Assembly (NCBI GenBank): GCA_012932295.1
Contig: JAAONU010000004.1
Coordinates: 12,929,773 to 12,993,772 of the forward strand
DNA length: 64,000 nucleotides
Source of the DNA: Cyclina sinensis
Taxonomy: Eukaryota > Mollusca > Bivalvia > Venerida > Veneridae
Reading direction: 5' to 3'
In this document: in pieces, positions 38,151 through 47,794 of the stretch
Layout of the letters: each line of letters begins with the position of its first letter
Numbering within the stretch: position 1 is the first letter of the stretch
Notes under the pieces: model-generated
What the model saw: only the letters and a program-made list of their open reading frames with translations
Databases searched by the model: none
What the model was told of the DNA's origin: nothing
Made by a program: the position numbers and the translations under genes

Positions 38151-40143
38151 TTGGCTGATTTATTATTGTTTTATTGAAATGTTCAAGTAAAGAACTGTTT
38201 GAAATAACCGTAATTTTTCATTCATGCAATATAATAAAAATCATACTAGAGAGTTATTTTTAAAGCAGCTGTTTTATTTTGACTTCTTTTAAGACTTTTC
38301 TCTCTACTCAATATGACATTTACACTTACAGAGTGGCCAACAAAAGTAAGACTCAAGAAACAAAACTGATCAGGATTTTATATTATAAGCTTCTTTAAAA
38401 AACAATATTAGCGTCTTAAACTTTGCTTAAAAGAATACTTGTGTCCCTGCATGTTATCAGGGTTTTTATTATTGAAACTGTTGTAATTTAATATAAAGTT
38501 ACTTATGATATATTTAACGCCTTCATTCGAAAGGCGTTATTAATTTTGCATTATTAATTTGCTTGTCAAACATATCACTCAAATCTAATGGAACTTATCA
38601 ACCATTAATTAATAATAAATTGGAATATTTCGTTTCAGACTTTACTCTTATATGGAAGAATTGGCCTTTTTAAAGTTTAAGAGCCAGTCTCATTCCTATC
38701 CATGGCAAGACAGAGGTTTTATTATCACTTCAGACATACATAATTATCAAAGACATCTTGTTGGTATTATGATCAATTAGTGCGTTTCTTTTTAAACATC
38801 ATTTGACGATTACGTACTCATAAGGACTTGCATGATTATCTCATTCATAACATAACCTTTCGTAATCTTTTGTATAGATGCTTGAAAAACACCGAAAAAC
38901 TTACATTTTCATACAAACATATAGTCAAACTTGTAAACATGAAGACCACGATGGCATTATAAAGCCTACCAGTGCATTAAGTCCTAAATATGTGAATGTC
39001 AAATATTATACATAGTGCTGAGATAACACTTCTTTTATCTATTATAATCTTAGTTTTTAATTTCAGGTAACTTAAGTTAAATTCTAAGGCAGGATGATTG
39101 GAGCTAGACTGTTCACAATGTTTTTCTCTGAGCTGAACCTTTGGCCTAAGTACTGACTATCATGAGACCTAGTTTCAAATCATCTGAGAGATCATCAAAG
39201 CAAATTCCCCAAATTAAGAAAAGAAAAATGAAACTTCAAAGAGTTCACACGATTTTCATTCGACCTTTGGATATAGGTTTGTCAAAATCGTCCTATAGGT
39301 AAATCAAAACAAATATTCGTTTTCAATAAACCGTGCAGATTAATTACCTTGCAAAAGTTCATGAAGACTGGATAAAAATGGCCTGTAGCTAAATGTTGAC
39401 GACGAACGTTATTGTAAGCTAGAAATGAGTTCTCTCGGCTCTTTCATGAGAAGCTCTCCAAGTTACATCTTTCTTATATTCACTATACCACTTGAAAAAG
39501 TGCATAGCTTTATTTTTCTTTTTGCAATACTCTTTCCTAAAAGGTATCCCCATGCATGGTCTGCAAAAAAAGATGAAACATCAATCGTCATTTCCGACAG
39601 AAAGTTTTCTCGCTGGCTAGATCATTTTAGTTTATACCAGTTTGATTTAGGATAAATTTGAGTTTTCAAAAGCTAATTTCAATCTTTCTCGAAACCTCAT
39701 CACAAGTTGATCCGATCATTCATAAATCAAAATGTATTCAGTCGTGATATTTGTATATCACGTTCAGGTCGACTTCGACAGAGATTTGTTTAGAAATTAT
39801 AAGCAATATATTTCATTTTCTTTGAAAAGTATTAAAACAAATTTCAAAGAAAAGTAAACGACAGAAACATGGTATCTTATGTTTTGCTTTTACTGTATTG
39901 TTATGTCTCCGATGTTATAATACTGTATTGTTGGCATCATGTTATACTGTTCACAAAAAGCAGGAGACATTGTAGGTAATATTGTTATTGCGACCCTTAC
40001 CTTTTTGATTGTTTATTTAATCAACTGAACAAATTCATTCACACATTTAAATCGAAAATTTAACTTCTTCAGTGTTATCTTTACGGTACTTTAAACATGC
40101 GCCCAAAGTCATTACGTTAACGTCATCATTTTTCACACGCCTT
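38151..40143. other. No gene recognised
   Basis: AT-rich DNA. 'ctcctttggctgatttat' (about 38147) recurs as 'cccctttggctgattaat' near 41715, so some unclassified dispersed repeat is present. Confidence 0.4.
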
Positions 40144-40745
40144 CAATAACGTGTCTAGACCACCTTTGTTGTCGCAGCAAGCTATGCAACGACGCCTCGT
40201 TCTCCCAACAAGACGACCGATGGTGTGCTGAGGATTCTGTCCCACTCTTCCTGCAGCGACGCACTGAGCTCACGTAACGTTCTGGGTGGATGATCACGTC
40301 CTTCAGACCCATTTTCCAAGAATGTCACACATATTCAATAGGTGATACATCCAGGGCTCATCGCTGGCAAAGGTAAAGTACGGATTATGTTGCTCTTCCA
40401 GGAACTCAGTGACAAGTCTTGTCCTATGAGCCATAGCGTTATCATCCTGGAAGATGAATTCTTGGCCATGACGTTGAGCAAACAGGATAACATACGGTAC
40501 CAACATGTTGTCACGGTAGTACTGGCCAGTCCACTGCCATGGCGCACATGTAGCTGTGTCCTGGCAGTCATAGTGATGCCATCCCATACCATAACGGACC
40601 TACCCCAATATCGGTCGTAAGCAACCCTAGCAGCGTCTGTAAAACGTTCACCTGGGCGACGCCAAACTCTTCTTCGGCCACCACGAAAGTCTAGGTTGAA
40701 CCGACACCGCTGTCTACACCACGCCAAACGTTCATGACGATGCCT
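40144..40745 (-). pseudogene. Tc1-like transposase, central/C-terminal remnant
   Basis: The - strand frames carry RHERLAWCRQR, RFNLDFRGGRRRVWRRPGER, RSVMVWDGITM, TGQYYRDNMLVPYV, HGQEFIFQDDNAMAHR and LVTEFLEEQH. Further on is LQEEWDRIL and the eroded C-terminus near 40150. Three frames are needed. Between WCRQR and RFNLDF the segment that normally holds the first catalytic Asp is deleted. The QDDNA Asp is present, and the third catalytic region is unrecognisable. This is a dead copy on the DNA-transposon DDE scaffold. Confidence 0.85.
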
Positions 40746-43700
40746 TGAAGATTGGATGAATTTATAAGATGATAAGATTTATAATCTTGTAAGCAATCTG
40801 TTAACGGACCTTGACTGATTATAACCTTACGGCAGCCGCAATACATAACCAATTTATAAAACAAAATGGAACTATTTACACCCAGGGAAATACTACTGTA
40901 TATATCAGAATAATGAACACAATCATACAGGTTTATTAACCTGTTATTATTAAAGACAATTGCACAGACCAAGATGTCATTTTCAACAAACAGTATTCAT
41001 TTTAATCTGATTTGAGTTTACACTGTCTTGCGTTTCTTGGCTTCATTGACTTGCTAAAGTCATAAATTGTTCCAAAACAATTCGGAAACTCAGATATTCA
41101 AATTAACCTGGGTACGTATGCAACTGATGGCAATCATATGCATAAATTCTTCCGCGGATTTGTTTCAGCATTTCTGTCTATTGATAACAATTTAATATTT
41201 GTTACTATTTTGAAAGGCATGTATATTATTTTTATAGAGCTTTCGAAGGTTGATAATTGCTCTCTCCTGAAAAAATTACATGTATATATATTATGCGGAC
41301 CTTTCGACACATTATTAGTTGGCTGTTCTTTCAATCTTTTTAAACATTGATTGAACAAAAAATAGTTTTACCAGCTTTTATTCTTTTAAAAGACTTGGCC
41401 TTTGAACAAAATGAATTAAACAGTCTGAACAATAGTTTCTGCCTGTCCCCACTGAACACAACATTTTGGAGATATTCCAAGATTCAGGGTTTTCTTCTTG
41501 AGAACAGGAACTATTATAGCAAACTTTAAATCCTATAAAAATGGCCCAACCCTGCCATTATCTTGCCAATGTCTTGAAAATAGCATGCCGGAGGTGAAAT
41601 GTTATACTAGCTTAAAAACTTTTTTTAAGTTTCAGGGGGCGATTTTTTTAGTTCTTATTGATTAAACAATATGGTTTAAATTAAATTTCGCAGATTACAT
41701 ATTTCTTAGACAAGCCCCTTTGGCTGATTAATGTTTTCATTCCATTACTCTTAAGTGCCTTAAATCTTTAAAGTATCTTAAGCTATATATTTGTCACCTT
41801 TAGTGTTCTGTCTGAGGGTAAGTATGCAAGTACGGTTACTCTGCAGATAAGTATGTAAGAAACTTTGATAACTATTGCAACAAGGGAACAAAATGAACCG
41901 TGTGTGCTAGATTTTCAACTTAAAATCCGGATGATAAAACTAATTCTACATACAAATTCAGTATAGATTTTTGTTAGGCAAACGATCGAAGATGAACTTG
42001 GAAAAGGAAAAACTTGTCAGTGACATGTAAGTATATCGCATAGGAATAAACATGAGAACTATTCATTCGAATGGATGCATCTCTTTTCCCCCAGAATATA
42101 TCTACTTTAATGATGTTTTATTTCAAAAGCAAATGAGAGTATTACGGAATCCTATTTTCATTAAGATGGGAGTAGAAAGTAGAAAGTCTAAGTTGCTACT
42201 TTTCGGATTTCAATGTCCCCCCAAAAAACAGAAAAAAATCAAGTTTTGTCACTTTAATTTTGCCTCTTCCTGGTTAGACGATCCAACTAAATCTTAACCT
42301 GTCCAGAAAAAAATCGAAATTGTAGTGATAAAACGTGGATTTGTCAAGTCAGGAACCTAAGACAAGAATTTGAAATTAAATTAACAGTCAAAACTTTAAC
42401 TTTTCTTTCGTTTGTACATCGTGAACTCGAAATGTAGAAATCAAACATACACAACTTCGAGGTTTTTGCTTGCATTTGGTAAACATTTCGATTGCAGAAA
42501 AAGAACACTGTAGTTTTTCTTCATATAATGAGTATCATATTTTCGTCCTAAAGATTGTCATTACTGCAAAAAAGCCAAGTTCAAGATTTTAAGCCTTAAT
42601 AAATATCCTTTTAAAAATCCCATTACTATGCAAATCTTTCTGCAGTATTCTAATATTGTGTTTTTCTGCTTTATTCCAACAGATGTGATTTTGTCAATCC
42701 TAATATGCATCTGCAAAGTCAGCAATTATAGGCTATGGGAAGACTTCATGTCAATGAACACAGTTGTATGTTAGAGAGAAGTTGTTGGAATCATATAATT
42801 ATGCGATTCTATTCAACATTTGGGTGATGGTAAGTGCCTAAATTTCATGAAATTAAAAACTACAAATGATAATTTGTCTTGATTGAGGATGCATTGAAAC
42901 CGTTGCATTGCAACATGGCCACAAAGACAGTTCTCCAGAATTCCAAACAATTCAAGCTTTTCTCTTTTAAATCTTTTAAAACTTCCTTGAAAGTAATCTT
43001 TTAGTATTTGAGCCTTATTTATTAGGCTTTAAAATGCCGAGGTTGTGTGTTTTCTTGTATTTCATCTCCGTCTGAATAATGACTTAATGGGGTTTCCTTC
43101 CTTGTAAAATGGATAAATTGAAATTTTAGCCATTTGTGATTGACGAGTTTTTGTCTTATTTTATATTGCAGAAAGGGAAGTACGTTTGTAGGATATAAAT
43201 CGTAAGTCTTCCTGCATTTGTCCTCATTATTCCTCACATAATCGTAGACGTTTGTGAAGCATTACTGGTTAAAAGCACGGGTATGATGAAGCAATTTCAA
43301 ACAAATTAAATACAAGAAAATATTTTTAATGAATGATGTCCGGAGGTTAATCGGACTCTCTTATTCTAACTTCTGTTTGCGAACAAAACTCCAGTACGAT
43401 AATTAGCCACAATCCTTTTTTTGCAAATGTAGTTTAAACCGTCCGTAAAATTGAGCGTATTTCTACCTATAACAACTATGTACTTATTTTTATATATTTT
43501 TTTCTCGGTTTTAAGTGTTAAGTTCTTAGATAATACCAATATACATATGAAACAAATTTGTCGCCAGTGAATAAAATGCGTGCCATGATATAATTGAATA
43601 CTTGCATGCCAGTTACAGTGTTATATCCATTTGTACTGTATATAAAGGTGAGATCAGGAGAAGTTCGGTCCATTTTGACTGTCTCAGAACAGATGTTTCA

Positions 43701-44245
43701 GTGCTCAAACAATTTAACTTTGACTTCTGGGCACTTATTTTTAAAATCTGCTTTCTCCTTTATTTGAACTTTCTTTTTTTGACTCAAGAATGCTTTTTGC
43801 ACACCAATTCTTTTCGTGCAGAGAGTAAATAAAACGACACAATCAAATATAAAATGATGAAAACACCATTTATCCGTCTGCATTTCTACATAAACTTGTG
43901 TTAGGTAGTCCGTACATGAGAATCAAGTGTGTAAGAACTTTAGTCTATCCGAGTTTTAATAAATATAAGTTACTTCATTTTTGCCTTCGTCGTAGCATTT
44001 TCTGAATATTTGAAAGACCAGATAAGCCATCCCAAAATTAATAATTGTGTGCAATCCAGCAGTTGTCAACGTAATTCTCGTGATGTTGCTTTATGCCATC
44101 AACCAACTGTATGCTGCTTGTTTAAACCTGAAAACATTGTTTTAGTGTTCCAAGAAACGCAACTTCTGGTTAAATGGGTATGGCATCGCCAATAGTAACG
44201 ACATCACGTTTGAGCAATTAAATATTGGATAAAGAATAATCCTGA
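40746..44245. other. No gene recognised
   Basis: AT-rich DNA with ORFs no longer than about 94 codons and no domain recognisable. 'cttgccaatgtcttgaaaat...ccggaggtga' (about 41561) resembles 58243, another trace of an unclassified dispersed repeat. Confidence 0.4.
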
Positions 44246-44599
44246 TCATTACACTGGGGAAAAACTGATTGCCGAAAAAAGAGCATATCAGATATTGCCA
44301 TAAGATCGGCTTTAAAGTCGAAGAAGTGTACCAAATCTAGGAAGCACAGAAGGTGCAGGAAGCGCAGTACATCTAAGAATCGAAGCAGGTCCAGAAAACG
44401 CAGTAAGTCAAAGAAGCGTAGCAAATTCAGGAAGCGGGGGTCATTCTTCGACATTTCGCACATTTTTAAAGTTTTAAAGTTTCGTTTGACGACAGAACGA
44501 AACGACGACCTTTATAATCTCATCTTGTCGTCCGTGCAGTTTCGCTTTGAAGCAGCTCGTTCACAGATGAACGGTAGAAGTCGGCAGAAGTGTTGGTGA
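44246..44599 (+). pseudogene. Open frame with Lys/Arg/Ser-rich block, possible exon or retrocopy of a basic nuclear protein
   Basis: A 117-codon + strand frame is open from 44246 to TGA at 44597-44599, without an early ATG. Its centre is strongly basic and repetitive: KSKKCTKSRKHRRCRKR, then SRSRKRSKSKKRSKFRKRG. A less biased segment (FDISHIFKVLKFRLTT...) follows. The basic block recalls molluscan protamine-like sperm proteins or SR-type linkers, but I cannot assign a family. 'atatcag|atattgcc' offers a possible acceptor at 44289. An A-tract starts about 20 bases after the stop, as expected of a processed copy. The antisense Leu/Phe ORF is the shadow. Low confidence that it is a gene. Confidence 0.25.
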
Positions 44600-44618
44600 A
44601 GTCTTTGTTTTCTGGCCA

Positions 44619-44668
44619 AAAAAAAAAAAAAAAAAAAAAACAAAAACAAAAAAGAAAAAAAGAAAAAA
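44619..44668 (+). repeat. A-rich tract
   Basis: About 20 uninterrupted A residues, then 'caaaaacaaaaaagaaaaaa'. It lies just 3' of the basic open frame. Confidence 0.85.
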
Positions 44669-45797
44669 ACCCGGCTCGCTTAGGTCACATTGCACGGGAA
44701 AACGCATTTTTCGTAAAAGCCTACTTTGGGAATTCCGGTTAGATATAGAATACGGTATCCACGAGGCAGCTGCTTGCTGTAACATGTGACACGTTCCGCA
44801 ACATACGTCTTCACCAATCTCAAAGTGACACTCAGATTCATTCTTGTGAACTTTCGTACCTTGTTTTGGTTACGTAGTGGTTCAGGGCATTAATCCTTGA
44901 CACGAATGCCTGTGGTTTTTGGTCCAATATAATGTGAGTGCATGCACGAAGGGTAAATGTGATCAATCATGTGACGGCACATGAAAACAGAAATTCTAAA
45001 TATTGGTTTTATACCGTTCGCAATGCTATAGCTTGTGGTGGAGAAACTACCCATTTATTTTACAATCACAAAATGTTGCACTGGGTGACAATGCGTCTGT
45101 AAACTGGTATTTGTAGACGTATTGCACACAGATAGTTAAATATCAAATTCTTAGCTAATGGCCGTCTGCGAACGAGCTGCTTTAATGTCGCCATTTAGCC
45201 TACATTTTGTTCAGTTAGCAAGATATTAACAAAAAAACAGGTTCGAAATGTCCTAAATCAATCTCTATATTCAACAGAAGGTTCACGTATTACAAATTTT
45301 GTTACCATACCGACGATAATGGCGTCGTAAACAATCCGATATTTGGTCTGTCAAATGTTTGACATTAGCCATACTATTAAGACGCGAGGATATTTTGCCC
45401 TTTTGCTGATAATAATACTGTACTATATTTTCTACACTAATTTTGGATAACGATGGGAAATATGATGCGAATTTTGAATGGTCGTTTTCTCAATTTTACA
45501 TTACAGTTAATGTTCAGAAAGTGAGAGGAAAACATGAAAGTAAAGAGAAATACACATTTTGGTACCCTGCCATGACCGCTTAGTACTTGTTAAATTCAAT
45601 CATCTTACGTCCGTGTTGCGTTCAAAGCGAGTGCCAAGAAATTACTTACAAATGAATAAATAATTCAGACTACATTTTGGAAATTATCTCAAGATGCCAT
45701 TTCTTTTCCAAACAGAACCATAAAACAAATCTAAAATCGTATGAAACACATAAAAATGGCAACAAAATGAATCTATAACTAATAAATTGTAGGGATC
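44669..45797. other. No gene recognised
   Basis: Mixed-composition DNA with no long ORF or recognised repeat on either strand. Confidence 0.4.
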
Positions 45798-45803
45798 ACA
45801 CAC

Positions 45804-45841
<38 letters not shown>

Positions 45842-45890
45842 CGCGCGAGCGCGTGCGTGCGTGCGTGTGTGTGTATGTGTGTGTGTGATA
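45798..45890. repeat. (GT)n microsatellite with GC-rich interruption
   Basis: A run of about 20 GT pairs, then 'gagcgcgcgagcgcgtgcgt', then more GT. The His/Thr ORF on the opposite strand is an artefact of this run. Confidence 0.95.
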
Positions 45891-46130
45891 TAATTCAGTC
45901 AAAAATGAAGAACTTACAGAAAAAAAAAGTTAAACAAATATGTTTACATTTCAAAATATCAACAAACTGATTGAAATAAATATATCTCTTTTTTTTACCT
46001 TAAAGCGACTGACTCACAGGATTTAGTTTAATAATGTTTTTCTTTAAAATTAACGAGAATTTAATATACCATAGAAAAAACACAGTTTTATACTTCTGTA
46101 CATTATAAAAACTGAAGAAAAAAAAAAAGA

Positions 46131-46135
46131 AATTG
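46131..46135. repeat. BEL target-site duplication, left copy (AATTG)
   Basis: AATTG directly precedes the 5' LTR (TGTAAC...). The same five bases follow the 3' LTR at 55026-55030. Confidence 0.85.
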
Positions 46136-46186
46136 TGTAACTGTCGGTCAATTTAGATGACAACGATAATAACTTAATTCGACACA

Positions 46187-46198
46187 GGTATATATACC
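46187..46198 (+). promoter_or_regulatory. TATA-containing palindrome in BEL LTR
   Basis: GGTATATATACC is a perfect 12-nt palindrome 51 bases into the LTR and the only strong TATA in it. The identical word occurs in the 3' LTR at 54512-54523. Its role as core promoter is inferred. Confidence 0.55.
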
Positions 46199-46623
46199 AT
46201 TTATTATTTCCCTTTGTAACTTATCCGCCATTTGTAGCCATTCCGTTTTAGGCGCAAATTAAAGAAAACATTGCTAAAATCGTTCTAACAAGGTTATGTA
46301 GACCCAAAGAGGTATGTTTTAATTGTTTTTACTACAAGGATAATATTGCCGTTTCTATTCCTACTACTTTCTTTGCTGTATAACCGTTATTGTGCTGTTA
46401 TTTCATTGTAAACAGATTTCACGACTTACTATTTTTTGTAAGAATATCATTTTAATGTCTACTAGGGTTATATGTTAAATAATCTTTCATGCTATTTCCA
46501 TTGTTCGTTATGATTGCGTCACAGAACTAAATTTCGTATGTATCATACATTCCTTTATGTGACTGATAACTGTTATAGTTTTCTAAGATATAATATTTGA
46601 TTTCAGTTTGACGTAGACAAGCG

Positions 46624-46629
46624 AATAAA
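46624..46629 (+). terminator. Polyadenylation hexamer in BEL 5' LTR
   Basis: AATAAA in 'gcgaataaacataaagg', with the equivalent copy in the 3' LTR. It lies downstream of the TATA palindrome, as expected for an R region ending after it. Confidence 0.55.
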
Positions 46630-46725
46630 CATAAAGGTCTTCAGTCGCTCTTAGGTCTTCCTTTCCAATTGATGCACCCGACTCTACGGCGTCACTAACA
46701 GTCGAACTCTGCGGATACAGTACAA

Positions 46726-47442
46726 ATGAGCGCGAGTAAATTGAAAAAACATTGCTCAAGACATTTAGAGTTTCCATCGTCATTACATCAAAAACCCATT
46801 CTCATAGCTGACAGCAAAGGTTTTGACATTAAAAATCAAGCTGATATAAATATCAAAGATAAAGTCATTTGGCAATGTAAAAGTGGTCTCACTTCATCTT
46901 TAGCTTCAGAGTGGATTAGAAGGAACTTGGACAAATTAAAAAATAAATATACAAAAATCCATATCTATTTGTTCATCGGTACATGCGACTTCACAGTTAA
47001 AGGTCAAAGATATATTTCCCTATCTTCCAACATTGATCAGTCACTTGAAAAATTCAAAGGCAATCTTCAGGACATCAAGTCAGTTTGTCTGCGTGCTAGT
47101 GTGCAAGTTACATTCTTTCAAGTGCCTTATTACTCAGTTCAAATCTGGAACAAAAACAAGGGACATCCATCCCCAGAGCAGTTCAAATCTGACGATTTGA
47201 ACTTGACATCCATTATAGAAAGTTCCAATAAATTCATCGATGAACTAAATGGTCAACTTGGTTCTTATGCTCCCAAACTAAGTCAAGACATGATAAGATA
47301 CAGAAAAGCAAAGAATTCCCGTGGACGTTATTCGATCAACTTCAACTTACTGCGTGACGGTGTTCATCCTGGTACAAGTCTTGCAAAGGCATGGTTATTC
47401 TCCCTGATGAGGAAGATCTGCAGTGATCAGCAATTATCATAA
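46726..47442 (+). CDS. SGNH/GDSL-hydrolase-like ORF inside the BEL element
   Basis: A 238-residue frame begins 25 bases after the 5' LTR. Seen motifs: ILIADSKGF (Ser30, block I 'GDS' position, Gly replaced by Ala); Gly54 in CKSGLTSS (block II position); LFIGTCDFT (85-90, the block III 'GxND' position with Cys-Asp instead of Asn-Asp); and RDGVHPG near the C-terminus (Asp211, His214; block V 'DxxH'). So Ser, Asp and His of an SGNH triad are in the right order, while the oxyanion-hole Asn is not conserved. SGNH esterase domains are known in ORF1 of CR1-type LINEs. I do not know one as a separate 5' ORF of BEL elements. It could act in particle assembly or membrane/lipid contact, but no function is shown. 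It lies in a different frame from Gag-Pol, 352 bp upstream of it. Confidence 0.75.
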   Translation: MSASKLKKHCSRHLEFPSSLHQKPILIADSKGFDIKNQADINIKDKVIWQCKSGLTSSLASEWIRRNLDKLKNKYTKIHIYLFIGTCDFTVKGQRYISLSSNIDQSLEKFKGNLQDIKSVCLRASVQVTFFQVPYYSVQIWNKNKGHPSPEQFKSDDLNLTSIIESSNKFIDELNGQLGSYAPKLSQDMIRYRKAKNSRGRYSINFNLLRDGVHPGTSLAKAWLFSLMRKICSDQQLS

Positions 47443-47477
47443 ATATATAAGTCATCATAAGTTAATGAAGTGTTGTA

Positions 47478-47495
47478 GGCTGAGATTGCTTAGCC
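47478..47495 (+). promoter_or_regulatory. Hairpin copy 1 (GGCTGAG-ATTG-CTTAGCC)
   Basis: A 7-bp stem with one G-T pair and a 4-nt loop. It is embedded in 'tgtaggctgag...cttagccaca', which repeats 69 nt downstream. A role in RNA dimerisation, packaging or translation is inference. Confidence 0.6.
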
Positions 47496-47546
47496 ACAAG
47501 TGTTCAAGTACGCTTTATTATAAGTGAATACACATGTTTATTTGTA

Positions 47547-47564
47547 GGCTGAGATTGCTCAGCC
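47547..47564 (+). promoter_or_regulatory. Hairpin copy 2 (GGCTGAG-ATTG-CTCAGCC)
   Basis: A perfect 7-bp stem with the same ATTG loop. The single difference from copy 1 (C for T) keeps base pairing, a G-T to G-C change that suggests selection on structure. Confidence 0.65.
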
Positions 47565-47794
47565 ACATTTTGCAATAACTATTAGATGAACATTTCAAAT
47601 TTTCAGAAATTTAGTTACAACACAAGGCTGTTTAGTACATATTGTATATTGTCATAGTAATTCTATACTGCTTTTGAACTTAGGTTATTTGTATTTTACT
47701 GTGACACTCTCATATTTTGCTTTGTGAATTCAACTTTAAGTAAGAGTCATATATTATATTAAGCATTTTAAAGTTTAAGTTTCAAGATTCAAAT

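Larger units (their letters stand above)
46136..46700 (+). repeat. BEL 5' LTR
   Basis: Promoter-like palindrome GGTATATATACC at 46187-46198 contains a TATA box. The CRE/AP-1-like word 'attgcgtcacag' is near 46513. AATAAA at 46624-46629 serves polyadenylation. A GTATGT donor at 46312 and a T-rich 'tttgatttcag' acceptor ending 46606 could define an intron inside the LTR. Confidence 0.95.
47443..47794 (+). other. BEL inter-ORF spacer with two copies of a hairpin
   Basis: Noncoding spacer of 352 bp. It carries the repeated 25-mer region at 47474 and 47543 and an AG acceptor-like site ('agtttcaag', ending 47786) nine bases before the Gag-Pol ATG. Confidence 0.7.

Noticed and set aside
37224..40745. 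One Tc1 element split by an insertion
   Set aside because: On the - strand the C-terminal piece lies upstream of the N-terminal piece, so the order is wrong for a single split copy. They are two separate remnants.
44218..44463. Leu/Phe/Arg-repeat ORF on the - strand
   Set aside because: It is the antisense of the Lys/Arg/Ser-rich + strand block. The repetitive Leu-Arg-Phe pattern follows from AAG/AGG-rich codons.
45684..45902. His/Thr-repeat ORF on the - strand
   Set aside because: It is only the translation of the (GT)n microsatellite.
46726..47442. Host gene captured next to the BEL element
   Set aside because: The ORF starts 25 bases inside the 5' LTR and lies entirely within a two-LTR unit with matching target duplication, so it belongs to the element.
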